The position numbers and the translations under genes are program-made. A DNA stretch of 64,000 nt from Bacteroidota bacterium (GTDB lineage: Bacteria > Bacteroidota > Bacteroidia > Bacteroidales > Paludibacteraceae), in the NCBI GenBank assembly GCA_017860295.1, contig JAFNAS010000020.1, forward strand, positions 1 to 64,000, in the 5' to 3' direction. Positions 17,632-25,815 of the stretch are shown here, in pieces (positions within the stretch are counted from its first letter, which is position 1; each line of letters opens with the position of its first letter). The notes under the pieces are model-generated. The model saw only the letters and a list, made by a program, of their open reading frames with translations. It had not been told where the DNA came from and made no database searches.

Positions 17632-17704
17632 GAAAGAAGAGGACTAAAGAGAAGAGATTCAATCGGGTTTTCTTCTGGTGTTCCGATGACAATATTTAGA
17701 AAAA

Positions 17705-17737
17705 TAAGGCAAAGTTCTTATATAGATCTTTGCCTTA
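17705..17737 (-). terminator. Terminator of tRNA-Cys
   Basis: TAAGGCAAAG (17705-17714) pairs with CTTTGCCTTA (17728-17737). On the minus strand it is followed by TTTTCTAAA. Confidence 0.8.
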
Positions 17738-17742
17738 CTTTG

Positions 17743-17813
17743 AGGTTCCTGGCGGATTCGAACCGCCGTAAACGGTTTTGCAGACCGGTGCCTAGCCACT
17801 CGGCCAAGGAACC
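17743..17813 (-). tRNA. tRNA-Cys (anticodon GCA)
   Basis: A complete 71-base cloverleaf on the minus strand. The acceptor is GGTTCCT/AGGAACC with discriminator T, the anticodon loop CTGCAAA (anticodon GCA), and the T arm GGCGG-TTCGAAT-CCGCC. The 3' CCA is not encoded. It has its own promoter and terminator. Confidence 0.97.
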
Positions 17814-17829
17814 CTATTTTTTCGGATTG

Positions 17830-17861
17830 CAAAGGTAATGTCTTTCTTTGTGTCAACCAAA
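17830..17861 (-). promoter_or_regulatory. Promoter of tRNA-Cys
   Basis: Minus-strand TTTG (17858-17861), 20 bases, TACCTTTG (17830-17837): an exact consensus 16 bases before the mature tRNA. Confidence 0.8.
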
Positions 17862-17982
17862 TTTAGGTTCTCATTATTTTATTTTTTAACTAAAACAGAT
17901 GGATGTCAAAGAGAGTCTTGCCGGTCGAACGGATAGAATAAGGGCATTCATCGGGGAATTTATTGTTTTCATCGATTTTACC

Positions 17983-18014
17983 TTGTATAATAAGGGTCGG
18001 ATCTTTTACCTTTG
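17983..18014 (+). promoter_or_regulatory. Promoter of the LiaF-like/LytTR pair
   Basis: TTG (17983-17985), 21 bases, TACCTTTG (18007-18014). It lies upstream of the ATG at 18041 and downstream of a rejected upstream start at 17963. Confidence 0.7.
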
Positions 18015-18040
18015 CAAAAAAAATCAAAAACAATTTTGTT

Positions 18041-18829
18041 ATGGAAAATGAAATTAAAACTCATCGTCGGCATCATCATACAATTTCACTTGCTTTTGTA
18101 TTGATTGCCGCCGGTCTTATATTTCTTGGATTCAATACAGGAGTTATACCTGTTGCATACAAGAGCATTTTTATTTCATGGCAAATGCTGCTTATCGTAT
18201 TGGGTATCTCGTCATTTTTCAAATGTCACTTTTGGGGAGGGACGGTTCTTATTTTGATAGGTGGTTTCTTTATTATGCCGGAAATAAATAGCATCAATCC
18301 GAATTGGATCGGTCCATTTCCGACTGACTTTGTTCATCTTTACTGGCCTGTGCTTTTAATTATAGCCGGAGCCATTATTTTGTTGAACTGGATCTTTCCT
18401 TCCTCCAGAAAGCTTTGTTGGACAGAAACAAAAAATTATCGTCACTGGCATAAAGGTTCGGAACATTTGAACCACTCGGTGAATACAGAGAATGGCTATG
18501 TTTATAGTAATATCGTTTTTAGCGGACGGGAACATATTGTACTCGATCCGATATTCAAAGGAGGTGAAATCAATGCCGTTTTCGGTGGTACCAAACTTGA
18601 TTTGAGACGAACTAATTTGGCCGAGGGAACGACCCGCCTCGATCTAAATGTTGTTTTTGGCGGAATTACCCTTTTTGTGCCGGAAAACTGGAACGTGGTA
18701 GTCCGGGTTGATTTTGTGATGGGTGGCTTCGAAGATAAACGGTATAAAATAAGTGAGGATCTAGATACATCGCGTACGTTACTTATTTGCGGTTCATGTG
18801 TCTTTGGCGGCGGCGAACTAAAGAACTGA
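18041..18829 (+). CDS. LiaF-like membrane protein (DUF5668 plus LiaF C-terminal domain)
   Basis: A 262-residue inner-membrane protein. Four hydrophobic segments (LAFVLIAAGLIFLGFNTGVI, QMLLIVLGISSFF, GGTVLILIGGFFIM, VLLIIAGAIILLNWIF) fill residues ~15-125. A soluble beta-repeat domain follows (NAVFGGTKLDLRRTNLAEGT, LNVVFGGITLFVPENWNVVV, VFGGGE) that matches the LiaF C-terminal domain. In Firmicutes LiaF restrains a cell-envelope-stress kinase. Here it is followed seven bases later by a membrane-bound LytTR regulator with no kinase, so this pair may be a compact version of an envelope sensor. The ATG at 18041 is preferred because the promoter box lies just before it. Confidence 0.85.
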   Translation: MENEIKTHRRHHHTISLAFVLIAAGLIFLGFNTGVIPVAYKSIFISWQMLLIVLGISSFFKCHFWGGTVLILIGGFFIMPEINSINPNWIGPFPTDFVHLYWPVLLIIAGAIILLNWIFPSSRKLCWTETKNYRHWHKGSEHLNHSVNTENGYVYSNIVFSGREHIVLDPIFKGGEINAVFGGTKLDLRRTNLAEGTTRLDLNVVFGGITLFVPENWNVVVRVDFVMGGFEDKRYKISEDLDTSRTLLICGSCVFGGGELKN

Positions 18830-18836
18830 TGATGGA

Positions 18837-19664
18837 ATGGAATATCCTGCACTTCAAAACAAAGTATTTTTCACCGCATATTTCTTAATCTGGACGGTAG
18901 TTTCTCTTGCTATTTCTTTTATAGTGACTCCGTTAATTGCGCTGCCTTTTGAGTTTTGTCTTTTGTTCGGGGCAGTCTCCGGATACCTTTTCGGGGTTCT
19001 TGCCATATTTTTATGGAGTGTGGTAAAATATGCCGATTACTCAGTTCGAAACGGATTTCAGCGAATGGTCAGTTATCTGGCGCTGGCATTGATGAGTGTA
19101 GGGATATGGATTGGAGTCTCATTTTTCGTGTTATACCTTTGTATGCCAAAGAATAATATTACTCCTTTTGAGCCGTTAATTCCTCTCGAGTTGATGCTGG
19201 GATGTTGTTTTTTTATCATCGTGTTGTTGATATACAACAAAATGCTCGATAACGTCAATGATTCGGAAGAAGAAGAGGAGTTGGAGAATTTGGAACAAAT
19301 AATTGAGCAAGAACAACCGGATGTAGCAATAGAAATGCTTGAACGGATAGCAGTTAAGGTGGGTTCAAAGATTGAGGTTATCATGGTTCCGGACATACTG
19401 GCCGTTCAGGCCGAAGGCGACTATGTTATGATTCATACGGCGCAGGGACGTTATCTCAAAGAGCAGACGATGAAATATTTTGAAGAACATCTCTCATCCA
19501 ATCAATTTGTTCGTGTGCACCGATCTTGTATTGTAAATGTGCAGTTTATCTCTAAAATTGAACTTTTTGAAAAACAAAATCAACTGTTGACATTGCAAAA
19601 TGGCCTGCAGGTAAAAGCAAGTGCCACAGGATATAAGCTTTTGAGACGAACATTAAATCTTTGA
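18837..19664 (+). CDS. Membrane-anchored LytTR transcriptional regulator
   Basis: A 275-residue protein. Four membrane segments lie in the first ~130 residues (FFTAYFLIWTVVSLAISFIV and others). An acidic coiled stretch follows (DSEEEEELENLEQIIEQEQ), then a LytTR DNA-binding domain from about residue 178 (ILAVQAEGDYVMIHT, FVRVHRSCIVNVQFISKIEL). It has no receiver domain, so it is not a standard response regulator; membrane state or the LiaF-like partner probably sets its activity. It is seven bases after the LiaF-like gene, hence an operon. The efflux operon starts 220 bases downstream with a possible operator between them. Confidence 0.9.
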   Translation: MEYPALQNKVFFTAYFLIWTVVSLAISFIVTPLIALPFEFCLLFGAVSGYLFGVLAIFLWSVVKYADYSVRNGFQRMVSYLALALMSVGIWIGVSFFVLYLCMPKNNITPFEPLIPLELMLGCCFFIIVLLIYNKMLDNVNDSEEEEELENLEQIIEQEQPDVAIEMLERIAVKVGSKIEVIMVPDILAVQAEGDYVMIHTAQGRYLKEQTMKYFEEHLSSNQFVRVHRSCIVNVQFISKIELFEKQNQLLTLQNGLQVKASATGYKLLRRTLNL

Positions 19665-19665
19665 T

Positions 19666-19683
19666 TACCAATAACCATTGGTA
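19666..19683 (+). other. Perfect inverted repeat after the LytTR gene
   Basis: TACCAAT and ATTGGTA around AACC form a 7-bp stem immediately after the stop codon. There is no T-run, so it is a weak terminator or a protein-binding site. Confidence 0.45.
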
Positions 19684-19697
19684 GTTTGATGAGAATC

Positions 19698-19768
19698 TCG
19701 TTCTTACAAACGTCGGATCTTTAAATAATTCGTAGTCTGTTGTAAACAGCAAGATTTGACAAGAACGA
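19698..19768. promoter_or_regulatory. Candidate operator of the efflux operon
   Basis: TCGTTCTT (19698-19705) and AAGAACGA (19761-19768) are inverted copies 55 bases apart. The match extends to CAAA/TTTG with a one-base bulge. The second copy overlaps the expected -33 position of the promoter at 19784. This could be a two-site operator; it is unproven. Confidence 0.35.
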
Positions 19769-19783
19769 TATCATCTATTTCCA

Positions 19784-19791
19784 TACCTTTG
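19784..19791 (+). promoter_or_regulatory. -7 box of the efflux operon
   Basis: TACCTTTG, a perfect -7 box, 93 bases before the tolC-like start. The nearest TTTG is 25 bases upstream, wider than usual, which would suit an activated promoter. Confidence 0.6.
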
Positions 19792-19884
19792 TTCCTTCAA
19801 ATTTCACAATCGGGAGATGGATGTCGGGTAAAATCATGACTAAGAATAAGTTTTATATCATACGATAAAAAGAATAAGTTATTT

Positions 19885-21165
19885 ATGAGAACAAAAATCA
19901 GTTTAGTATTGCTCTTTATCAGTTCTTTTGTTTGCGGTGGATGGGCACAGGAAAAGCTTTCGTTGACGCTTGAGCAGGCGAGGCTTCATGCTCAGCAATA
20001 CAACCGAACGCTGAAAAATGCGGGATTATCGGTTAAAGAAGCGCAAAGTGCTCTTTGGGAGAGCATTTCGAAAGGATTACCTCAGGTGCAGGTTTCGGGA
20101 ACTTATACGAATTATCTGGGAGCATCCGCCGACTTTCAGGGCATGAAAATCGACTTCGGACAGTCGGGTTCCATGCAGACACAGGTTAATCAACTGGTCT
20201 TTAGCGGGAGTTACTTGGTTGGTTTGCAACTGTCTAAACTGAGTAGGCAGATGGCGGAAATATCGAGACGGAAGACGGAACAAGACGTGATTCAGCAGGT
20301 TACGAATTCGTATCATTCTATTCTGGTATCGGAAAGAACAAGCCAGTTGCTCAAACAGAACAAGGAGAATTTATTGGATGTACAGAAACGGACTCAGGCG
20401 ACCGTCAATGCCGGAGCTGCCACTCAAACTGATGCGGATCAGATAAGTGTTCAGGTATCATCGGTCGACAATCTTATTAAATCGAACGAGCGGCAGACGG
20501 AGTTGGCTTACAATATGCTTCGTATTCAGTTGGGTGTTGGCGCCAACACGGTGATTGAGCTGAAAGATAGCCTGGGTTCGCTGATGAACGAAGAAAAGAC
20601 CTTTCGGTTACTGGGCGAACAATTTGAGATGGAGAAGAATCCCTCCCTGCAACTTACCGAGCAGCAATTACAAGTTGCAAAGAAACAGGTGACACTTGAA
20701 AAAGCCAACTGGTTACCCACTATTTCGGGATATTACAGCTATACCTATAAATACATCAAGCCGCAATTCGATCTTAATCCGAGTAGCGTTGCTGGCCTTC
20801 AGGTCAGTTGGCCGCTTTTTACAAGCGGAGGTACCTCCTCAAAGATTAAACAGGCAAAATTCAAAGTGCAGGAAAACGAGAATAATCTGGTTGCTCTCAA
20901 AGATCAGTTGATGGTGCAGGAGAGACAGGCTCGTTTCAATCTGACTAATGCGCTTGAAAAGCTCGATACCCAAACCAAAACCATGAACGTGTCCAACCGA
21001 GTTTTTGTCGATATCTCGCGCAAGCACGACCATGGAATGGCTACCAGTCTCGATGTGACGACCGCATCGAACAATCTGATACAGGTTCAGTCGAACTACC
21101 TTACTGCATTGTATGAGGTATTGACTGCCAAAACGGAACTGGAACAATTACTCAATAAATTTTGA
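19885..21165 (+). CDS. TolC-family outer-membrane efflux protein
   Basis: A 426-residue outer-membrane channel of a tripartite pump. The signal peptide ends near CGGWAQ. Two outer-membrane-efflux repeats follow, dominated by long helices (SLTLEQARLHAQQYNRTLKN, and in the second half EMEKNPSLQLTEQQLQVAKK and LQVSWPLFTSGGTSSKIKQA). It is first of the operon tolC-like, adaptor, RND, PG0541, so it is expected to dock to the pump encoded at 22282. Confidence 0.95.
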   Translation: MRTKISLVLLFISSFVCGGWAQEKLSLTLEQARLHAQQYNRTLKNAGLSVKEAQSALWESISKGLPQVQVSGTYTNYLGASADFQGMKIDFGQSGSMQTQVNQLVFSGSYLVGLQLSKLSRQMAEISRRKTEQDVIQQVTNSYHSILVSERTSQLLKQNKENLLDVQKRTQATVNAGAATQTDADQISVQVSSVDNLIKSNERQTELAYNMLRIQLGVGANTVIELKDSLGSLMNEEKTFRLLGEQFEMEKNPSLQLTEQQLQVAKKQVTLEKANWLPTISGYYSYTYKYIKPQFDLNPSSVAGLQVSWPLFTSGGTSSKIKQAKFKVQENENNLVALKDQLMVQERQARFNLTNALEKLDTQTKTMNVSNRVFVDISRKHDHGMATSLDVTTASNNLIQVQSNYLTALYEVLTAKTELEQLLNKF

Positions 21166-21191
21166 ATAAATAATTATCAAATACAGATCAA

Positions 21192-22244
21192 ATGAATACT
21201 TACTCATTTTCTAAGAGGAATATTTACACAGTCGCAATGGTAGTTTTATTGGCAGCAACAATGGTTGGCTGTTCGGAAAAGAAAGAGGCTGTAGCGAAAA
21301 AGGTGGAACTGGTGCGTGTAGAATCGCTTCGTAAACAAGTAATTACCCGTGATATGGAATATTCGACATCGTTGGTTGCCAATGAAGAGGTGAATGTTGC
21401 TCCTGCATCTGCGGGTAAAATAGATAAGATTTTTGTAAACGTAGGATCTCGGGTAAAGCAAGGAGAGCTGGTGGCGCGAATGGATCCGACGCAGCTCAAT
21501 ACAACCCGTATTCAGTTCAACAATCTCAAAACCGATATGCAACGTCTTGAAACTTTACGTCAGGCAGGCACCGTTTCGCAACAAACCTATGATCAAACAA
21601 AGGTTCAGTACGATCTCACCAAAGAAAATCTTGTGTTTCTTGAGAAGAACGTGAATCTCCGGGCTCCGTTCAGTGGCATCATTTCCGTAAAGAATTTTGA
21701 AAACGGAGAGTTATATTCCGGTTCTCCCAGTGCGGCAACCGGTAAAGCGGCTATTGTAACGCTCGTTCAGATCAATCCTTTGAAAGCGAATCTTTTTGTT
21801 CCCGAAAGTTTTTTGCCGCAGCTGAAGCAAGGTTCCAGAGTGAGTGTGAAATGCGACACTTACCCGGATCAGGATTTCAGTGCCCACATTGCCCGGATCT
21901 ATCCCACCGTGGATGCAGCAACCCGTTCGGTGCAAATAGAGTTGAAAGTGAACAATGCAGGCGAAAAACTGAGACCGGGAATGTTTTGTCGGACAACCAT
22001 CGATTTTGGCAAAGTAAAAGCGCTTGTAGTTCCGTCTCAGGCGGTATTGCGTATGCAGGGTTCAAACGAACGATATGTATTTGTTGAGAAAAATGGAAAG
22101 GCACAACGTGTAATCGTGACCCTCGGAAAACGTTTTGACGATCAGATTGAGATCATTTCCACTCAATTGAACGAGGGTGACAACCTGATTGTTACCGGCC
22201 AAAATCGCCTTATCGACGGAGTTGCCGTCAAGACGGTAAAATGA
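21192..22244 (+). CDS. RND efflux periplasmic adaptor (membrane fusion protein)
   Basis: A 350-residue lipoprotein adaptor linking the inner-membrane pump and the TolC channel. The lipobox TMVGC places the lipidated Cys at residue 27. The barrel-sandwich half-motifs flank a short alpha-hairpin (VNVAPASAGKIDKIFVNVGS and NLRAPFSGIISVKNFENGEL). Beta-barrel and membrane-proximal domains follow (IARIYPTVDAATRSVQIELK, LRPGMFCRTTIDFGKVKALV). It is 26 bases after the TolC gene and 37 before the pump gene. Confidence 0.95.
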   Translation: MNTYSFSKRNIYTVAMVVLLAATMVGCSEKKEAVAKKVELVRVESLRKQVITRDMEYSTSLVANEEVNVAPASAGKIDKIFVNVGSRVKQGELVARMDPTQLNTTRIQFNNLKTDMQRLETLRQAGTVSQQTYDQTKVQYDLTKENLVFLEKNVNLRAPFSGIISVKNFENGELYSGSPSAATGKAAIVTLVQINPLKANLFVPESFLPQLKQGSRVSVKCDTYPDQDFSAHIARIYPTVDAATRSVQIELKVNNAGEKLRPGMFCRTTIDFGKVKALVVPSQAVLRMQGSNERYVFVEKNGKAQRVIVTLGKRFDDQIEIISTQLNEGDNLIVTGQNRLIDGVAVKTVK

Positions 22245-22281
22245 GGCAACCTATTAGTATAAAATAGAATAAAGAATAATC

Positions 22282-25200
22282 ATGAGTATATATAAATCAG
22301 CTGTAAACAATCCGATTAAAACGATACTTGTTTTTGTCGCTGTTATGATCTTCGGATTGTATTCGCTCTCAAGGCTACCCATTGACTTTTATCCGAAGAT
22401 GGATTTGCCAATGATATCGGTGGTAACCACATACTCGGGAGCTAATGCCGCAGATGTAGAAACGAATGTGACCAAACCGCTCGAAGATGCGTTGAACAGT
22501 ATTCAGGGGCTTAAGGAACTCTCGTCTACTTCGCAGGACAATAGCTCTGTGATAACATTGCAGTTTGAATGGGGAGTTAACCTTGATGAATCGATGAACG
22601 ATATCCGGGGTGCTATCGATATGGCATTGAGTAGTCTTCCTGACGGTGTGGAACGTCCTTCGGTGGTTAAATTCAGTACTAGCAGCATGCCTATCCTGAT
22701 GTACACCATAACGGCCAACGAAAGTTATCCTGGATTGTCGAAGCTCATTACCGAAAAAATTATCAATCCGTTGAACCGGGTAGATGGAATTGGTTCGGCA
22801 GCTATGACCGGCGATCCCAAACGTAAAATATATATCGACATCGATCCGAATCGTCTGGATGCATATCATTTGTCGCTCGAACAGGTAGGCAGTGCCATTT
22901 CGTCCGAAAACCTGAATATGCCTTCGGGGAACATTAAAATGGGAGCTTCGGATTACCAATTGCGTGTGGAAGGCGAGTTCAAAGAGAGTGAACAGGTGAA
23001 GAATATTGTAGTGGGGACATCGGCAGGGACGCCTATTTTTTTACGTGATGTGGCACAGGTACGCGACACGTTGAAAGATGTGACGCTGGATCAGAAGACT
23101 AATGGGAAGAACAGCATTCAGCTCTATGTGATGAAACGTTCGGGAGCTAATACCGTTTCGGTGGGTCGCGACGTAAAAAAGATGCTGGAGGAGATCAAAC
23201 CGACACTTCCGCCCGATGTGCAGATTCATGAAGTGTTCGATTCATCGACTTTTATCAAAGGTTCCGTTTCCAATCTGTCCGACACGTTGTTGTTTGCCCT
23301 ATTGTTTGTAGCCACGGTAGTGTTCTTCTTTCTCGGGCGTTGGCGGGCGACCATCATTATTTTACTTACGATTCCTATTTCGCTGGTTTCGGCTCTGATT
23401 TATCTGGCGGTGACCGACAATTCGCTTAATATTATTTCGTTGGCATCCATGTCGATGGCTATCGGTATGGTGGTAGACGATGCCATTGTGGTACTCGAGA
23501 ATATTACCAAACATATCGAGCGGGGAAGCAGCCCCCGCGAAGCTGCCATCTATGCCACCAACGAGGTGTGGTTGGCTGTAATTATGGCAACGTTAGTAGT
23601 TATCGCCGTGTTTATGCCACTCACCTTTGTGTCGGGAATTACTGGCGTGATCTTCAATCAGCTCGGATGGATCGTTTCTATCACTGTTGCCGTGTCGACG
23701 ATAGCAGCTGTGACCATAACGCCGATGCTTGCCGCACGCTTTATGAAAGTACGCGAGAAGAAGGAGAATCCGAAAAAGTATAGTTACGATGCTACCATTG
23801 GGAAGTGGTTGAATGGTTTGGATATCTGGTATGAGAAAATGTTACATTGGGCTTTGGAGCACAAACTGCGAGTGATTCTTGTTTCGGCAGGTATTTTCAT
23901 CGGTTCTTTATTTCTGGCTCCGTTGGTGGGAACCGACTTTATGTCGCAAAACGACGAGAGCCGTTTGACCATCAAAGCAGAACTGGCACCTGGTACCCGT
24001 ATGGAGATAAGTTCGGAGACTGCCCGGAAAATTGAGAAAGTGCTTCAACAAAAGGTGCCTGAAATAGAATTGATCAGTACCTCCTGCGGTGCCGATGACC
24101 AGGGCGGCATATCGTCCATCTTCTTAGGATCGGCATCGAGCAATACGATCAATATGACTTTGCGATTGAAAGATATAGAAAAGAGGAAGCGATCGGATGT
24201 GGAAATCTCGGAGTCGATACGTCCTGAGCTGGCCAAATTTCCTGAAATCGTCAATTATCAGATCACCCGAAGCGACCTGGCAACTGGGAGTTCTACCTTC
24301 GACATTGAGGTGTACGGCTACGATTTTGCCTCTACCAATGTATTGGCACAACAGATCAAGAAGAGCGTGACCGGTCTCAAGGGAGTGCGCGATGTGCAGA
24401 TCAGTCGTAAAGATGACCGTCCGGAATTGGAAGTGGTGCTGGATCGCGAAAAGCTGGCGCTTAACGGGCTGAGTAGTGCCACGGTATCGAATGCTATTCA
24501 CAACCGGATTAACGGAATGACGGCAAGTAAATTTCGCGAAGATGGTGACGAATTCGATATTATCGTCCGTTTGCAGGAACAGTACCGCAATTCGGTGAAT
24601 ATGCTCGAGGAAGTTTCCGTTCCCACCCCTTCGGGCAAGATTGTGAAACTGAAAGAGATCGGAGCCGTGAAAGAGTATTGGTCGCCACCCAACATTGAGC
24701 ACAAACGGAAGCAGCGTATTGTAACCGTCTCCATTACACCGGTGGATGTGTCGCTTACCGATCTCGCTGCTGATGTAAAAGGACAGCTTGCCAAAATGAA
24801 TATTCCGTCCGACGTGCAGATTGTTTTGGCTGGTATTTACAAAGATCAGCAAGAGTCGTACCAAAACCTGGGATTACTGGCATTGCTTGTGCTTCTGTTG
24901 GTATTTATCGTAATGGCTTCGCAATTCGAGTCGTTTTCCAAGCCGTTTGCCATTATGTTCTCCATCCCATTTGCATTCACCGGAGTTATTCTGGCTCTGT
25001 TGCTTACCGGTACCAAACTGAGTGTCGTAGCCTTGTTGGGAGCGGTGCTGCTGATCGGCATCGTAGTGAAGAATGGTATCGTACTCATCGACTTTGTGAA
25101 CTTGCTGCGCGACCGCGGAATGCCGCTGAACGAAGCGATTGCGGTAGGCGGACGTTCACGATTGCGACCGGTATTGATGACTGCTTCGGCTACCTTCCTC

Positions 25201-25410
25201 GGCATGGTGCCAATGGCATTGAGCGTGGGCGATGGTGCCGAAACCTGGACTCCGATGGGAATTACCGTAATTGGAGGATTAATTTTCTCTACGGTCATCA
25301 CCATGATTATCGTGCCGGTGATGTATGCCCTCTTCTCCCGCCGTGGTGAACGCGACAAAGAGAGTCTCGTGCGGAAACAGTTCCATTTTATGGACGAAAA
25401 CAATCAATAA
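22282..25410 (+). CDS. RND-family (HAE1-type) efflux pump
   Basis: A 1042-residue inner-membrane proton-driven exporter of the AcrB/HAE1 type, of normal length. The start MSIYKSAVNNPIKTILVFVA gives the first membrane helix. A large periplasmic pore domain (about 40-330) is followed by helices carrying the proton-relay region (SMSMAIGMVVDDAIVVLENI, about residues 394-413). A second pore domain (about 560-860) precedes the last helices (LLIGIVVKNGIVLIDFVNLL). Substrate range cannot be told from sequence. Confidence 0.96.
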   Translation: MSIYKSAVNNPIKTILVFVAVMIFGLYSLSRLPIDFYPKMDLPMISVVTTYSGANAADVETNVTKPLEDALNSIQGLKELSSTSQDNSSVITLQFEWGVNLDESMNDIRGAIDMALSSLPDGVERPSVVKFSTSSMPILMYTITANESYPGLSKLITEKIINPLNRVDGIGSAAMTGDPKRKIYIDIDPNRLDAYHLSLEQVGSAISSENLNMPSGNIKMGASDYQLRVEGEFKESEQVKNIVVGTSAGTPIFLRDVAQVRDTLKDVTLDQKTNGKNSIQLYVMKRSGANTVSVGRDVKKMLEEIKPTLPPDVQIHEVFDSSTFIKGSVSNLSDTLLFALLFVATVVFFFLGRWRATIIILLTIPISLVSALIYLAVTDNSLNIISLASMSMAIGMVVDDAIVVLENITKHIERGSSPREAAIYATNEVWLAVIMATLVVIAVFMPLTFVSGITGVIFNQLGWIVSITVAVSTIAAVTITPMLAARFMKVREKKENPKKYSYDATIGKWLNGLDIWYEKMLHWALEHKLRVILVSAGIFIGSLFLAPLVGTDFMSQNDESRLTIKAELAPGTRMEISSETARKIEKVLQQKVPEIELISTSCGADDQGGISSIFLGSASSNTINMTLRLKDIEKRKRSDVEISESIRPELAKFPEIVNYQITRSDLATGSSTFDIEVYGYDFASTNVLAQQIKKSVTGLKGVRDVQISRKDDRPELEVVLDREKLALNGLSSATVSNAIHNRINGMTASKFREDGDEFDIIVRLQEQYRNSVNMLEEVSVPTPSGKIVKLKEIGAVKEYWSPPNIEHKRKQRIVTVSITPVDVSLTDLAADVKGQLAKMNIPSDVQIVLAGIYKDQQESYQNLGLLALLVLLLVFIVMASQFESFSKPFAIMFSIPFAFTGVILALLLTGTKLSVVALLGAVLLIGIVVKNGIVLIDFVNLLRDRGMPLNEAIAVGGRSRLRPVLMTASATFLGMVPMALSVGDGAETWTPMGITVIGGLIFSTVITMIIVPVMYALFSRRGERDKESLVRKQFHFMDENNQ

Positions 25411-25420
25411 TAAATGATTT

Positions 25421-25466
25421 GAGGATTTGGGGATGTGGAGATTGAATTTCACATTCACAAATCCTC
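25421..25466 (+). other. Stem-loop between the RND gene and the PG0541-type gene
   Basis: GAGGATTTG (25421-25429) pairs with CAAATCCTC (25458-25466), with inner partial pairing. No strong T-run follows, so it may tune downstream expression or stabilise the upstream message instead of ending it. Confidence 0.5.
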
Positions 25467-25489
25467 TTATTCTCAAATAAAAATATAAG

Positions 25490-25783
25490 ATGAAAGCAAT
25501 ATTTATCTCGTTCAATCAGGCTAATACCGAGCGTATTGCCTTTATGCTCGATAAGTTGGGTGTGCGCGGCTTCACCTGGTGGGACAATGTACAAGGTCGA
25601 GGTTCCGTCGATGGGGAGCCGAGAAGAGGAACCCATACCTGGCCCGAAATGAACTCTGCCGTATTGACCATCGTTCCCGAAGAACAGGTGCAGCCGCTTT
25701 TGAAAGCCATTAAGAAAATTGATGATGTGAACCATGAAATCGGCATCCGGGCATTTGTCTGGAACATAGAAACCACATATTGA
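25490..25783 (+). CDS. PG0541-family transporter-associated small protein
   Basis: A 97-residue soluble protein of the PG0541 type, found after RND efflux operons in Bacteroidales such as Porphyromonas gingivalis. It has no signal peptide. The beta-alpha-beta pattern (MKAIFISFNQANTERIAFML ... AVLTIVPEEQVQPLLKAIKK) and size suggest a PII-like ferredoxin fold. A conserved Gly/Arg-rich loop (NVQGRGSVDGEPRRGTHTW) would correspond to a ligand-binding T-loop. Inference: it may sense a small molecule and modulate the pump. The exact ligand is unknown. Confidence 0.85.
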   Translation: MKAIFISFNQANTERIAFMLDKLGVRGFTWWDNVQGRGSVDGEPRRGTHTWPEMNSAVLTIVPEEQVQPLLKAIKKIDDVNHEIGIRAFVWNIETTY

Positions 25784-25815
25784 AATTCATTTTTTAATCA
25801 TTAACCTTACAGCGT

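Noticed and set aside
17659-17856. 65-codon minus-strand frame over tRNA-Cys
   Set aside because: It is the read-through of the tRNA and its terminator, with no independent coding signal.
24124-24864. 246-codon minus-strand frame inside the RND pump gene
   Set aside because: It is antisense to a well-conserved pump domain and has no family features.
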